From the NCBI GenBank assembly GCA_963841885.1, contig CAWJEK010000009.1:124001-188000 (forward strand): 64,000 nt of DNA. The letters are read 5' to 3'. The position numbers and the translations under genes are program-made. This DNA comes from Bog-756 sp963841885. GTDB taxonomy: Bacteria; Actinomycetota; Acidimicrobiia; Acidimicrobiales; RAAP-2. This document shows, piece by piece, positions 36,799 to 45,371 of the stretch (positions are counted from its first letter, which is position 1; the number at the start of each line of letters is the position of its first letter). The notes below the pieces were generated by a model. It worked only from the letters and a program-made list of their open reading frames with translations, was not told the DNA's origin and searched no databases.

Positions 36799-37409
36799 GG
36801 GGCGGTCCGCGGACCCACGGGAACCATGTCGGCCGGCTCGTCGACGTCCCAGGCGAGATCGGGGAGGTCCAGGACGCGCGCCGGCATCCCCAGACGCTGG
36901 GACTCGGCGAGGTGCCGGGCGAAGGAGCCCGGACCGTAGGAGAAGCGGAAGCCGGCGGTCGCCGGCACGGCGATCACGTTGGTTCCGTTGCCGTAGCGGT
37001 CGGGCACCAGGGTGATGCCGGGGGCCAGACCGACCGCCGCCAGCCCGTGGGCCCGGGGCAGGTCGGCATGGGAGACCGTCACGTGGTCGACACCCGCGTC
37101 GCGCAGGTGGTCGACGCCGGACTCGACGGCGCCATTGAGTCCCCGTCCCGGCTCCCACACGACCAGTGCACCCCGCTCCCGGGCCCATTCGGCCACCTCG
37201 TTGTCGTCGCAGACGACGGCGACGGCGAGCGGGGCCGCCGCCTCGAGCACCTGGGCGGCCATCGACCGGGCCAGCTCCGCCCGTTCGTCGGGTCCCAGCG
37301 CGTGGTCGAGCCGCCCCTTGGCCTCGCGGAAGGCCTTGATCGGCACCAGGACCACCCGGGGCCCGAGGCCGAGACCGGTGCTCGACGGGTGCTCTCCGGT
37401 GGCGGCCAC
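36795..37409 (-). CDS. cofC: Phosphoenolpyruvate/2-phospholactate guanylyltransferase CofC/FbiD
   Basis: A 204-residue nucleotidyltransferase of coenzyme F420 synthesis that activates phosphoenolpyruvate or 2-phospho-L-lactate with GTP. Motifs: VLVPIKAFREAKGRL at the N-terminus, AVVCDD, HADLPRA near residues 114-120, and RYGNGTNVIAVP, the family's GTN signature. The GTG start is preceded after six bases by TACACT, so it is leaderless. It supports use of F420 in this organism and fits the luciferase-like monooxygenase at 1.8 kb. LmbE overlaps its end. Confidence 0.88.
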   Translation of the reverse strand: MAATGEHPSSTGLGLGPRVVLVPIKAFREAKGRLDHALGPDERAELARSMAAQVLEAAAPLAVAVVCDDNEVAEWARERGALVVWEPGRGLNGAVESGVDHLRDAGVDHVTVSHADLPRAHGLAAVGLAPGITLVPDRYGNGTNVIAVPATAGFRFSYGPGSFARHLAESQRLGMPARVLDLPDLAWDVDEPADMVPVGPRTAP

Positions 37410-37415
37410 CCGGCC

Positions 37416-37421
37416 AGTGTA
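37416..37421 (-). promoter_or_regulatory. -10 box TACACT, leaderless start of cofC
   Basis: TACACT on the minus strand, six bases, then GTG at 37409. A similar box for the opposite gene lies 40 bases away. Confidence 0.5.
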
Positions 37422-37461
37422 GGCACCGGCCGATGGCTCACCGGCGGCCGCCCGGACGACC

Positions 37462-37467
37462 TAGGGT
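37462..37467 (+). promoter_or_regulatory. -10 box TAGGGT, leaderless start of the adenylate cyclase
   Basis: TAGGGT, six bases, then GTG at 37474. The same hexamer serves the relaxase promoter. Confidence 0.5.
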
Positions 37468-37473
37468 GGTCCG

Positions 37474-38736
37474 GTGCCCGCCGACCCGCCATCCGTGGAG
37501 GACGAGGACGGCGACATCGCCCGCGTCGAGGCCCTGGCCCGGGTCCGCTACCTGCTGTTGGAACTCGGCTGCCCGGACGAGGAGATCGACCGCGCCGTCG
37601 AGGACGACGTGCTCGACCTGCTGGTGGTCGATCACCTGCTCGTCCCGACCGGGCACCGACTGACCCAGTCCGATGTGGCCGAGCGGACGGACATCCCCGT
37701 CGACGTGGCCAAGCGCTTCTGGCGCGCCCTCGGCTTCCTCGACGTGGACGAGGACGAGCCCGTCTTCACCGACATGGACATCCAGGCCGTCCAGCTCTTC
37801 CAGTCGCTGGTCGGCCTGGGCATCGTCGACCTCGACACCGCGGTGCAGATGGCCCGGGTCATCGGCTCGTCGATGGCCCGGATCGCCGAGGCGGAGACGG
37901 CACCGGGCATGACGCCGATCATGAGGGGCACGGGGGACAGCGTCCTCGACGCCGACGAGTTCGCCCGTCAGGCGGAGTCCTCGATACCGGCGATGGCCCG
38001 TCTGCTCGAGTACGTGTGGCGGCGCCACCTCCAGGCCGCCACCCGGCGGGCGATGCTGCACCGGATGCGCGGGCCTGACGAGGGCATCCGACCGGTGATG
38101 GCCGTCGGGTTCGCCGACATGGTCGGGTTCACCGTGCTGAGTCAGCACCTCGGTGACGAGGAGCTGGCCGCCGTGGTGGCCCGGTTCGAGGAACTGGCCC
38201 ACGACACGGTGGTGGCCCTCGGCGGACGCGTGGTCAAGATGATCGGCGACGAGGTCATGTTCGTCGTCCAGAACGCCACCGGAGCCGCCCAGATCGGGCT
38301 GAGCCTGGCCGAGGCGTACGCCGGTGACGACCTGCTGTCGGACGTGCGGGTGGCGCTGGCCGTCGGACCGGTGCTGGTCAAGGACGGTGACTTCTACGGG
38401 CCGGTGGTCAACCTGGCCAGTCGCCTGGTGAACGTGGCCCGACCCGGTACCGTGCTCATCTCCGACGAGTTCAAGGCGGCCCTCGACGGCGAAGGCGCCC
38501 CCGGCATCGACACCCGGGCGCTGCGCACCCGGACCTTGAAGGACCTGGGCCGGGTGCAGATGTGGAAGCTCATCCGCGCCGGCTCCGAGCCCGGGGCCGA
38601 CAGCCGTCGTACCATGCGCTGGGAACGACTCGGCGAGGTGCTCCGAGAGCTCGACGAACTGCGTGAGCGGGGTGAAGCCGCCGTCGAGCGCTCAGCGCCC
38701 GTCCAGCCGGGCGGTGGCGATCCCGTGGGCTCGTAG
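37474..38736 (+). CDS. Class III adenylate cyclase with N-terminal regulatory domain
   Basis: A 420-residue soluble cyclase like mycobacterial Rv1264. Residues about 15-170 form the all-helical autoinhibitory regulatory domain, pH-sensing in Rv1264. Residues about 205-370 form the catalytic domain: metal-binding Asp215 in GFADMVGFT and Asp259 in IGDEVMF, Lys256 of the purine pocket, and transition-state Asn313 and Arg317 in NLASRL. All required residues are present, so it should make cAMP as a homodimer. It is divergent from cofC, with two back-to-back leaderless promoters. A short charged C-terminal tail follows. Confidence 0.9.
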   Translation: MPADPPSVEDEDGDIARVEALARVRYLLLELGCPDEEIDRAVEDDVLDLLVVDHLLVPTGHRLTQSDVAERTDIPVDVAKRFWRALGFLDVDEDEPVFTDMDIQAVQLFQSLVGLGIVDLDTAVQMARVIGSSMARIAEAETAPGMTPIMRGTGDSVLDADEFARQAESSIPAMARLLEYVWRRHLQAATRRAMLHRMRGPDEGIRPVMAVGFADMVGFTVLSQHLGDEELAAVVARFEELAHDTVVALGGRVVKMIGDEVMFVVQNATGAAQIGLSLAEAYAGDDLLSDVRVALAVGPVLVKDGDFYGPVVNLASRLVNVARPGTVLISDEFKAALDGEGAPGIDTRALRTRTLKDLGRVQMWKLIRAGSEPGADSRRTMRWERLGEVLRELDELRERGEAAVERSAPVQPGGGDPVGS

Positions 38737-41403
38737 CGGGAACGATCCCTCGAACGGGTCGACCGGACGTCCCCGGAGGTCGACCAGCCAGCCCGATCGT
38801 CCCGGCAGCGTGACCGTCGTGGGCTCGTCCGTCGGGTTGAACACCCGTACCTCCAGGACGCCGGCGTCCCGACGTACCGCGGAGACCTCGGCACCCTCGA
38901 CGGTGAGCTCGGTGCCCCGATCGGTCCGGTCCCCTCCGCCGAACGAGGCCGTCACCTGGAGCGGCACGAGCACGTCGTCGGCCAGCGCGTAGGGGTCGTG
39001 GTCGCCCACCGCCAGCGCGTAGGTGACGTCGACCGGGCCCAGCATCTGGGGACCGTCGAGGGCGTCCATGGGGCCGGCGGGCAGTGGCCGCAATGACATG
39101 CCGAGGCGCGACAGCATGCCGGTGGCCCGCAGGAGGGTGAGGGCGAGCGTGCCGGCCGCCGGGCCGGAGCCGTCGGCCCGGTCCGCGATGTCGACCAATT
39201 CGTACTCGAGGAGGCCCTCGTGCACGACGGTCAGTCCCCCGGCCCGCACGAAGCGGCGGGACGGGAAGGTGGGCAGCCCGAACTCGTCACTCCGCCCCTC
39301 GGCGGTGAGTCCCCGTTGGACCACGGTGAAGGCGCACTCGGCCTCGGACGTGGCGGCGGGGGAGGGCAGGGGTAGGTGGACCCGGAGCCGGTGGTCGCGG
39401 GAGGGGTTCACGAAGCGGGTGCGGACCCGCACGAGTGGCTCGTCGGCCCGGACCTCCACGGTGGTCGTGACCGTGACGTCCCGGACGCCGGCCCGGGCGT
39501 GGGTGTGGCCGTCGACGTACTCGGGCCAGGCGTAGGTGGCGGTGATGTCGACGCTGGCGCGGACGGGCCCGGTGTCGCCCGGCGTGACCACGACCGAGGT
39601 CGGCGTGTCCACCACCGTGTCGTGGGTGGGCGGGGAGTAGTTGTAGGTGTCGCCGTGGTCACCACCGTCCACCAGATGGCCGAAGCCGGGCACACCGTCG
39701 ATCGAGAACGTGCCGTCGCCCGGTGCGACGTCCACGGCCACCAGGCCGTTGGCGAGGGTCACGCGGGTGTCGTCCTCCTGGTCGAGGCGCACCGGGTGCC
39801 CGAGCGGAGCGGGCGTGAAATGGCCCCAGCCGAATCCGGGCACCGCCGCCGGTCGGGCGAGGATCCGACGGATCGGCGGCTGATCGATGATCAGACGGAC
39901 CTCGGTGTCGGGTCGGGCCGTCAGTCGGGTGTAGAGCTCCCGCTTGACCTCTTCGATCGGCGCCCCCTCCCGCGGCTCGGGGCCGACGACCATCGTCACG
40001 TCGAGCCCGGTCTCGTCCTCGGCCAGGCTCACGTCGGTCACGTAGGCCTGGTCGTCGATGCGTGCGCCCTGCAGCAGGCCCAGCATGTTGCGCACCGTCT
40101 CACCGTCCAGGGTGATGGACCCCGGCATCCCGGACCGCTCGGAGAGGACCTGCACGTCGGGACCCACCTCGCCGACGGCGGGGACGACCACCTCGACGAG
40201 GCCGGAGCGGTCGCGGGCGGTGGGGTTGACCACGACCGGGCCGGCGGTGGCCATCGACCGCCCGACGGCCTGCAGCGCCTGTTCGGTGAGTCCGTCGCCG
40301 ATCTGCCGGGCCTCGGCGTAGCGGTGCAGCACGGCGTCGACGACCTCGTCGGCCGAGCAGGCGCAGATCGAGTCGTGCGCCGCGTTTCGCACCATCAGGG
40401 TCCAGGCCAGGTCGAAGAGGGTGGACGGCCAACGTTCCGTCGGCACGAAGAGGGCCGTCAGCGGCTCCGACAGCCGCTCGAGCGACCGCTCGGCGCGCGA
40501 GGCGGCCTGCTTGACGTCGACCCGGTTGGAACCGACACCCATCAGCACGTTGGAGCGGAAGCCGGAGCGGAGCTCACCCGTCCACTCGACCAGACCGTCG
40601 GTGCCGCGCCCGGCCAGGTACTCCGACAACGAGGAGATCTGGAGCTCGAAGTCACCCTGGAGCTCGTTGGCCTCCGCGACGACCCGTCCCAACCACGGCT
40701 GGGGGCGCAGGTGGTCGGAGCCGTTCATGAGCAGCATCGGACCGTCGGCCGGCAGGAACGAGGCGAACTCCTCCTGCAGGGCGGCCAGACGGCGGACCAG
40801 CTGCTTGGCGTCCTCGGGCAGGGCCGCGCCGTTGCCGTAGCCGGCGACGAGATACTCGGCCCGGACACTCGACCCGTCGGGGGCGGTCCACACGAAGGCC
40901 GTCGAGTCGACCACCGAGGGCACGCCCCGCCAGACCACGGCGTGGCCGAGGCCGGCCTCGGCGAGGAGCTGGGGCATCTGGGCCACGTGGCCGAACATGT
41001 CGGGCAGGTAGCCCACCTCCATGACGCCACCGAAGGCACTGCCCCGTCGGATGCCCTTCTGCAGGTTCCTGACGATGGTCTCCCCCGAGATGAGGAACTC
41101 GTCCATGAGGATGTACCACGGTCCGACCGTGATCCGTCCGGCGGCGGCCAGGGCCCGGAGCCGCTCCTCGTTCTCGGGACGGATCTCCAGGTAGTCGTCG
41201 ATCGCCGCCAGCTGACCGTCGAGCAGGTAGTGGCTGTAGGAGGGATCGCGCTCCATCAGGTCGAGCAGATCGTCGACGAGCCGCACCAGATTGAGGCGGA
41301 ACGTCTGGAACGGCTCGTACCATTCGCGGTCCCAGTGGGTGTGGGGGACCACCGCCACCCGGCGGCGGACACCTCCCGTCGGGTGGGCGGCCCCCGCCGT
41401 CAC
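38692..41403 (-). CDS. GH38 alpha-mannosidase-like glycoside hydrolase
   Basis: A 903-residue glycoside hydrolase family 38 enzyme. HTHWDREW (residues 21-28) supplies zinc ligands, and Asp135 in YLPDMFGH fits the catalytic nucleophile. The middle helical domain and C-terminal beta domains (VNPTARDRSGLVEV, YNYSPPTHDT, RVRTRFVNPSRDHRLRV) follow. No signal peptide is seen, so it is probably cytosolic and may act in mannan or glycoprotein-sugar recycling. Its GTG overlaps the stop of the upstream small gene (GTGA). Its 3' end overlaps the last codons of the convergent cyclase gene by 45 bases. Confidence 0.88.
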   Translation of the reverse strand: MTAGAAHPTGGVRRRVAVVPHTHWDREWYEPFQTFRLNLVRLVDDLLDLMERDPSYSHYLLDGQLAAIDDYLEIRPENEERLRALAAAGRITVGPWYILMDEFLISGETIVRNLQKGIRRGSAFGGVMEVGYLPDMFGHVAQMPQLLAEAGLGHAVVWRGVPSVVDSTAFVWTAPDGSSVRAEYLVAGYGNGAALPEDAKQLVRRLAALQEEFASFLPADGPMLLMNGSDHLRPQPWLGRVVAEANELQGDFELQISSLSEYLAGRGTDGLVEWTGELRSGFRSNVLMGVGSNRVDVKQAASRAERSLERLSEPLTALFVPTERWPSTLFDLAWTLMVRNAAHDSICACSADEVVDAVLHRYAEARQIGDGLTEQALQAVGRSMATAGPVVVNPTARDRSGLVEVVVPAVGEVGPDVQVLSERSGMPGSITLDGETVRNMLGLLQGARIDDQAYVTDVSLAEDETGLDVTMVVGPEPREGAPIEEVKRELYTRLTARPDTEVRLIIDQPPIRRILARPAAVPGFGWGHFTPAPLGHPVRLDQEDDTRVTLANGLVAVDVAPGDGTFSIDGVPGFGHLVDGGDHGDTYNYSPPTHDTVVDTPTSVVVTPGDTGPVRASVDITATYAWPEYVDGHTHARAGVRDVTVTTTVEVRADEPLVRVRTRFVNPSRDHRLRVHLPLPSPAATSEAECAFTVVQRGLTAEGRSDEFGLPTFPSRRFVRAGGLTVVHEGLLEYELVDIADRADGSGPAAGTLALTLLRATGMLSRLGMSLRPLPAGPMDALDGPQMLGPVDVTYALAVGDHDPYALADDVLVPLQVTASFGGGDRTDRGTELTVEGAEVSAVRRDAGVLEVRVFNPTDEPTTVTLPGRSGWLVDLRGRPVDPFEGSFPLRAHGIATARLDGR

Positions 41404-41654
41404 GGCTGCAGGTTCCCGTACTCGGCCTCGTACGCCTGCAGGTCGGTGACCAGGCGTTCGACGTCGGCCCGGGTGGCGTCGGTGCCGCGACCGACCCGGT
41501 CGGCGTAGAGGGCGGCTCCGAGGTCGTGGAGCATGCCGTCGGCCTTGTGCTTCGCCGTCACCTGGTCGAGCTTCTCCTGGCCGGCCTTGGTGGCCTCGTT
41601 GGCCTTGGCCAGGCCCACCTCGGCCTGGGCCTTCACCTTGTCCATCAGTCCCAT
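41400..41654 (-). CDS. Small helical hypothetical protein, 84 residues
   Basis: A short, charged, largely helical protein (MGLMDKVKAQAEVGLAKANE at its start, then Lys/Asp-rich heptad-like spacing), followed by a second conserved part with ALYADRVGRGTDATRAD. I do not know a function; similar small proteins seem frequent in actinobacteria. The ATG has an excellent AGGAGG site, and TAGTCT on the minus strand at 41692-41697 could be its -10 box. The stop overlaps the start of the mannosidase gene, so the two are translated together. Confidence 0.75.
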   Translation of the reverse strand: MGLMDKVKAQAEVGLAKANEATKAGQEKLDQVTAKHKADGMLHDLGAALYADRVGRGTDATRADVERLVTDLQAYEAEYGNLQP

Positions 41655-41696
41655 GTCGCCTCCTTGCATGGTCGTCGACGACCATGGGCTAAGACT

Positions 41697-43289
41697 ATGG
41701 CTCCGCCCGACCCGCCGCGGGTGGGCAACCGGTGGGCGCTCCGGCGCCCATTTCGACGGGACGTGGAGACCACCGTGCGACCCTGGCGCGACCAACTCGA
41801 TGCGGACGATCCCCTGGCCGGCGACGACCGGCCCGACGCGCCCGGCCTCCGGGCGGGCGGCACGCTGCTGCGTCGCTGGGCCGGTCGGTGGGAGTCGGAC
41901 CCGTCGGCCCGACTGTGGAAGGAGGGGGACCGGTGGTGGACGGCCGGCGAGTTCGACGCCGCCACCCGCCGGGCCGCCGGTCGGCTGCGGGCCGCCGGGC
42001 TCGTTCCCGGTGACCGGTTGGTCTGGTCGACCGGCTCCTCGGTCGACGCCCTCGTCGCCCACGTCGGGGCCCTGCGGGCCGGCCTGGTGGTGGTGCCGGC
42101 CAACACCGCGTACTCGGAGCGCGAGCTGACCCACATCGTCACCGATGTCCGGGCCGCCGGGGCGGTGGTCGACCGGCCCGAACGGGCCGGGTGGGTCCGG
42201 GCCGCCCGGCCCGGAGTGCGGGTGGTGTGCGGGCCCGGCCTGGATCTGCCGGACGGTGACCCCGGAGCGTTGGACACCGCCGGTGAGGACGACGCGGCGT
42301 TGATCTGCTTCACGTCGGGGACGACGGGGGTCCCCAAGGGTGCGGTCCTGCGCCACCGTCATCTGGCGGCCGGAGTGGCGTCGGTCACCCGGGCCTGGCG
42401 GATGTCGCCCGAGGACCGGCTGGTCCATGCCCTGCCCGTCTTCCACGCCCACGGCCTGGTGGTCGGCGCCTACGGCACGATGACGGCCGGCGGGTCGGCG
42501 GTGCTCCTGCCCGGCTTCGAGGCCGACGCCGTGGTGACCGCCGCGCGCCAGGAGTCCGCCACCCTGTTCTTCGGTGTACCGACGATGTACCACCGGTTGG
42601 TGGCCGCCGGCCGGGCCGCCGAGCTGTCCTGCCTGCGGCTCTGCGTGTCGGGCTCGGCACCGTTGCCGGCCGACCTCCATGCGGCAGCCAGCTCGGCCAT
42701 CGGCAGCCCCGTCCTCGAGCGCTACGGGATGACGGAGACGCTGATGAACACCTCGAACCCGTACGTGGGGGATCGTCGGGCGGGCACGGTGGGCTTCCCG
42801 CTGCCCGGCGTGGAGGTGTCCTTGGACGCCGACGGCGGCGTGCTGGTGCGCGGTCCCAACGTCTTCGACGGCTACTTCGAGCGGGACGCGGCCAACGCCG
42901 AGGCCTTCCGCGACGCGACGGACGGCGGCGCGCCGTGGTTCGTCACCGGTGACCTGGGGGCCGACGAGGACGGCTACCTGGTGCTGCGCGGCCGGTCCAC
43001 CGAACTCATCATCTCGGGCGGATTCAACGTCTACCCGACCGAGGTGGAGGATGTGCTCGCCAGTTGCCCGGGAGTGGCCGAGATGGCGGTCACGGGCACT
43101 CCCTCGGACGAGTGGGGGGAGGTGGTGACGGCGTGGGTGGTGCCCGACGGGACGGCCCCCTCCCTCGACGACCTGGTGGCCCACGGTGCCGCGCGGCTCG
43201 CCCGCTACAAGCTCCCCCGCCGGCTCCGGGTGGTGGACTCGCTGCCCCGCAACGCCATGGGCAAGGTCGTCCGCAGCCGCCTCGGGTGA
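41697..43289 (+). CDS. AMP-dependent acyl-CoA synthetase (malonyl-CoA synthetase-like)
   Basis: An intact ANL ligase of about 530 residues. A3 motif CFTSGTTGVPKG, A5 YGMTETLMNT, A7-A8 TGDLGADEDGYLVLRGRSTELIISGGFNVYP and the C-terminal Lys in PRNAMGKVVRSRLG are all present. The YGMTETLMNTSNP stretch resembles MatB-type malonyl-CoA synthetases, so a short dicarboxylic acid is a possible substrate. The start is uncertain: ATG 41697 has no ribosome site, and an in-frame GTG at 41763 would remove 22 residues. rnhB follows 37 bases downstream with its own -10 box. Confidence 0.82.
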   Translation: MAPPDPPRVGNRWALRRPFRRDVETTVRPWRDQLDADDPLAGDDRPDAPGLRAGGTLLRRWAGRWESDPSARLWKEGDRWWTAGEFDAATRRAAGRLRAAGLVPGDRLVWSTGSSVDALVAHVGALRAGLVVVPANTAYSERELTHIVTDVRAAGAVVDRPERAGWVRAARPGVRVVCGPGLDLPDGDPGALDTAGEDDAALICFTSGTTGVPKGAVLRHRHLAAGVASVTRAWRMSPEDRLVHALPVFHAHGLVVGAYGTMTAGGSAVLLPGFEADAVVTAARQESATLFFGVPTMYHRLVAAGRAAELSCLRLCVSGSAPLPADLHAAASSAIGSPVLERYGMTETLMNTSNPYVGDRRAGTVGFPLPGVEVSLDADGGVLVRGPNVFDGYFERDAANAEAFRDATDGGAPWFVTGDLGADEDGYLVLRGRSTELIISGGFNVYPTEVEDVLASCPGVAEMAVTGTPSDEWGEVVTAWVVPDGTAPSLDDLVAHGAARLARYKLPRRLRVVDSLPRNAMGKVVRSRLG

Positions 43290-43315
43290 TGACGTCCGAC
43301 GCCCGCCCGCCGAGG

Positions 43316-43321
43316 TATGTT
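43316..43321 (+). promoter_or_regulatory. -10 box TATGTT, leaderless start of rnhB
   Basis: TATGTT, five bases, then ATG at 43327. Confidence 0.4.
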
Positions 43322-43326
43322 GCGGC

Positions 43327-43965
43327 ATGGTCTCACCGACGCTCCGCCTGGAGCGGGGTCTCCTGCGCTCGGGTACGGGCCGGCTCGGCGCCATGGACGA
43401 GGTCGGGCGCGGCTCACCGGCCGGGCCGCTGTACGTGGGACTGGTGATCGTCGACGCCGCCACCGGCCGGCCTCCCCCGGGGATCCGTGACTCCAAGCTG
43501 CTCGCCGGGCACGAGCGCGAGGCGCTGGTGCGCCCCATCCGGGCCTGGGCGGCGGCGTGGTCCATCGGTACCGCCGACCCCGGGGAGATCGACGCCATGG
43601 GTCTCAGCGCCGCCCTCGGTCTGGCCGGAGCCCGGGCGCTGGCGGCTCTGGCCGACCCACCCGACCTGGTGGTGCTGGACGGCAACTACGACTGGCTGAC
43701 GCCCGCCGTCACCGGGGGGACGGCCCCGGTGCCGGGGGTGATGACCCGGGTGAAGGCCGACCTGACCTGCACGTCGGTGGCCGCGGCGAGCATCCTGGCC
43801 AAGGTGGCCCGCGACGCGGTGATGGTGGGACTGGCCGCCGAGCACCCCGAGTACGGCTGGGAGTCCAACAAGGGCTACGCGACGGGCGACCACCTGGACG
43901 CGCTGCGCCGCCTGGGTCCGAGCCCCCACCACCGGGTGTCGTGGCGCCTGCCGGACCGCGTCTGA
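43327..43965 (+). CDS. rnhB: Ribonuclease HII
   Basis: Cleaves RNA in RNA-DNA hybrids and at single ribonucleotides. The 212-residue length is normal. The N-terminal signature MDEVGRGSPAGPLY carries the catalytic Asp-Glu pair, DSKLL follows, the third acid is in VVLDGNYDW, and SVAAASILAKVARD holds the fourth. The standard 'DEAGRG' reads DEVGRG, a conservative change. It ends convergently against the acyl-CoA dehydrogenase gene. Confidence 0.93.
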   Translation: MVSPTLRLERGLLRSGTGRLGAMDEVGRGSPAGPLYVGLVIVDAATGRPPPGIRDSKLLAGHEREALVRPIRAWAAAWSIGTADPGEIDAMGLSAALGLAGARALAALADPPDLVVLDGNYDWLTPAVTGGTAPVPGVMTRVKADLTCTSVAAASILAKVARDAVMVGLAAEHPEYGWESNKGYATGDHLDALRRLGPSPHHRVSWRLPDRV

Positions 43966-44005
43966 CCGGGCGCGCCGAAGGTCGACGTCCGACCGCACGG
44001 GCGGC

Positions 44006-45256
44006 CTACCCGGGGGCGGGCTCCTTCGGCAGGCCCAGCACCCGCTCGCCGATGATGTTGCGCATGACCTCGTCCGAGCCGCCGGCGATGCGCATGCCGG
44101 GGACGCCCAGCAGGTACTGGGACCACGCATAGGTTCCCCAGGCCCCGGTGTCGGTCACCAGGGCCGGCCCGAGGATCGACGACACGGCCTCGTAGGTGCG
44201 CACCATGTTGGCGGTCAGGGACAGCTTGCCGAGGGACATCTCCGGACCGGGTAGCTGCCCGGCGGCGATCTTCGCCATGGCCCGCCGGTTGGTGTAGCCG
44301 GCCACACGCTCGTTGATGACGATCTCGGCCAGCTGCTGGCGGATCAACGGATCGTCGGACCGACCGGCGGCCCGGGCCGCTTCGATGAGGCGCGTGGACT
44401 GGGGGAGGCTCAGGCCCCCGCCACCCCCACCGATGGCCGCCCGCTCGTTCATGAGGGTGGTGAGGGCCACCGTCCAGCCGCCGTTCACCTCACCGAGGAG
44501 GTGGGAGTCCGGCACGCGCACGTCGGTGAAGAAGACCTCGTTGAACGAGGCGCCACCGGTCATCTGGCGGAGCGGACGGACCTCGACCCCGGGGGCGTGC
44601 ATGTCCACCACGAATCCGGTCAGGCCACGGTGCTTCGGCAGGTCCGGATCGGTGCGGCAGATGATCTCGCCGATCTCGGACACCTGGGCGCCGGACGTCC
44701 ACACCTTCTGCCCGTTGAGCACCCACTCGTCGCCGTCCTTGACCGCCCGGGTCTGGAGGGACGCCAGGTCGGACCCGGACGACGGCTCGGAGAAGAGCTG
44801 GCAGCCCACGATGTCGCCGCGCCACATCCGACGCAGGTAGGCGTCCTTCACCTCGTCGGTGCCGTGGGCCAGGATCGTCGGCGCCACCATGCCCAGTCCG
44901 ATGCCGTAGATGGACAGGGAGGGCGTCCGGTACTCGGCGGCGACGGCGGCCCAGATCCGCTGGTACTCCACCGGCAGTCCGCGCCCGCCGTAGCGGGTCG
45001 GACCGGTGATCCAGCCGAACCCGGCGTCGAACACCTTCTGGGCCCAGGCCCGGGAGACGGCCAGGTCGGCCACCTGCTGCTCCGGTGTCCGCTCGGGGAA
45101 GAGGCTCACGTCGTCGGAGCCCTGACCCCATATGAACGTCTCGGCCGGACGCCGTTCGGCGTTGGCGTCGAGGAAGCCCCGGGCCTCGGCCTCGAACGCC
45201 TCCGGCGTGGGGACGGCCGCCGCGCCGGTCGACTCGGTCTGCTCGGTGACGCTCAT
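44006..45256 (-). CDS. Acyl-CoA dehydrogenase
   Basis: A 416-residue FAD enzyme catalysing alpha-beta dehydrogenation of an acyl-CoA. Motifs: QLFSEPSSGSDLASLQTRA in the FAD-binding middle domain, NGQKVWTSGA, MNERAAIGGG, and the C-terminal GGSDEVMRNIIGERVLGLP. Close relatives are actinobacterial FadE proteins linked to sterol and branched-chain breakdown, but the substrate cannot be read. The ATG has a GAAGGGG site. It is the last gene of a minus-strand run with the SDR and the hydrolase. Confidence 0.9.
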   Translation of the reverse strand: MSVTEQTESTGAAAVPTPEAFEAEARGFLDANAERRPAETFIWGQGSDDVSLFPERTPEQQVADLAVSRAWAQKVFDAGFGWITGPTRYGGRGLPVEYQRIWAAVAAEYRTPSLSIYGIGLGMVAPTILAHGTDEVKDAYLRRMWRGDIVGCQLFSEPSSGSDLASLQTRAVKDGDEWVLNGQKVWTSGAQVSEIGEIICRTDPDLPKHRGLTGFVVDMHAPGVEVRPLRQMTGGASFNEVFFTDVRVPDSHLLGEVNGGWTVALTTLMNERAAIGGGGGGLSLPQSTRLIEAARAAGRSDDPLIRQQLAEIVINERVAGYTNRRAMAKIAAGQLPGPEMSLGKLSLTANMVRTYEAVSSILGPALVTDTGAWGTYAWSQYLLGVPGMRIAGGSDEVMRNIIGERVLGLPKEPAPG

Positions 45257-45371
45257 GTCCGGAACCCCTTCGATCGGTGCCCGTCTGCGGTGGGCGGGCC
45301 AAGCGTATCCGGGGCCGGAGCGAGCAGCCGTCCGCCGCCGGACGGCGTGCCCGGGGATGGCCGGTCGTCCC

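Noticed and set aside
39376..41508. 710-codon open frame antisense to the alpha-mannosidase
   Set aside because: Shadow of a verified GH38 gene; His/Gly/Val-rich translation without motifs.
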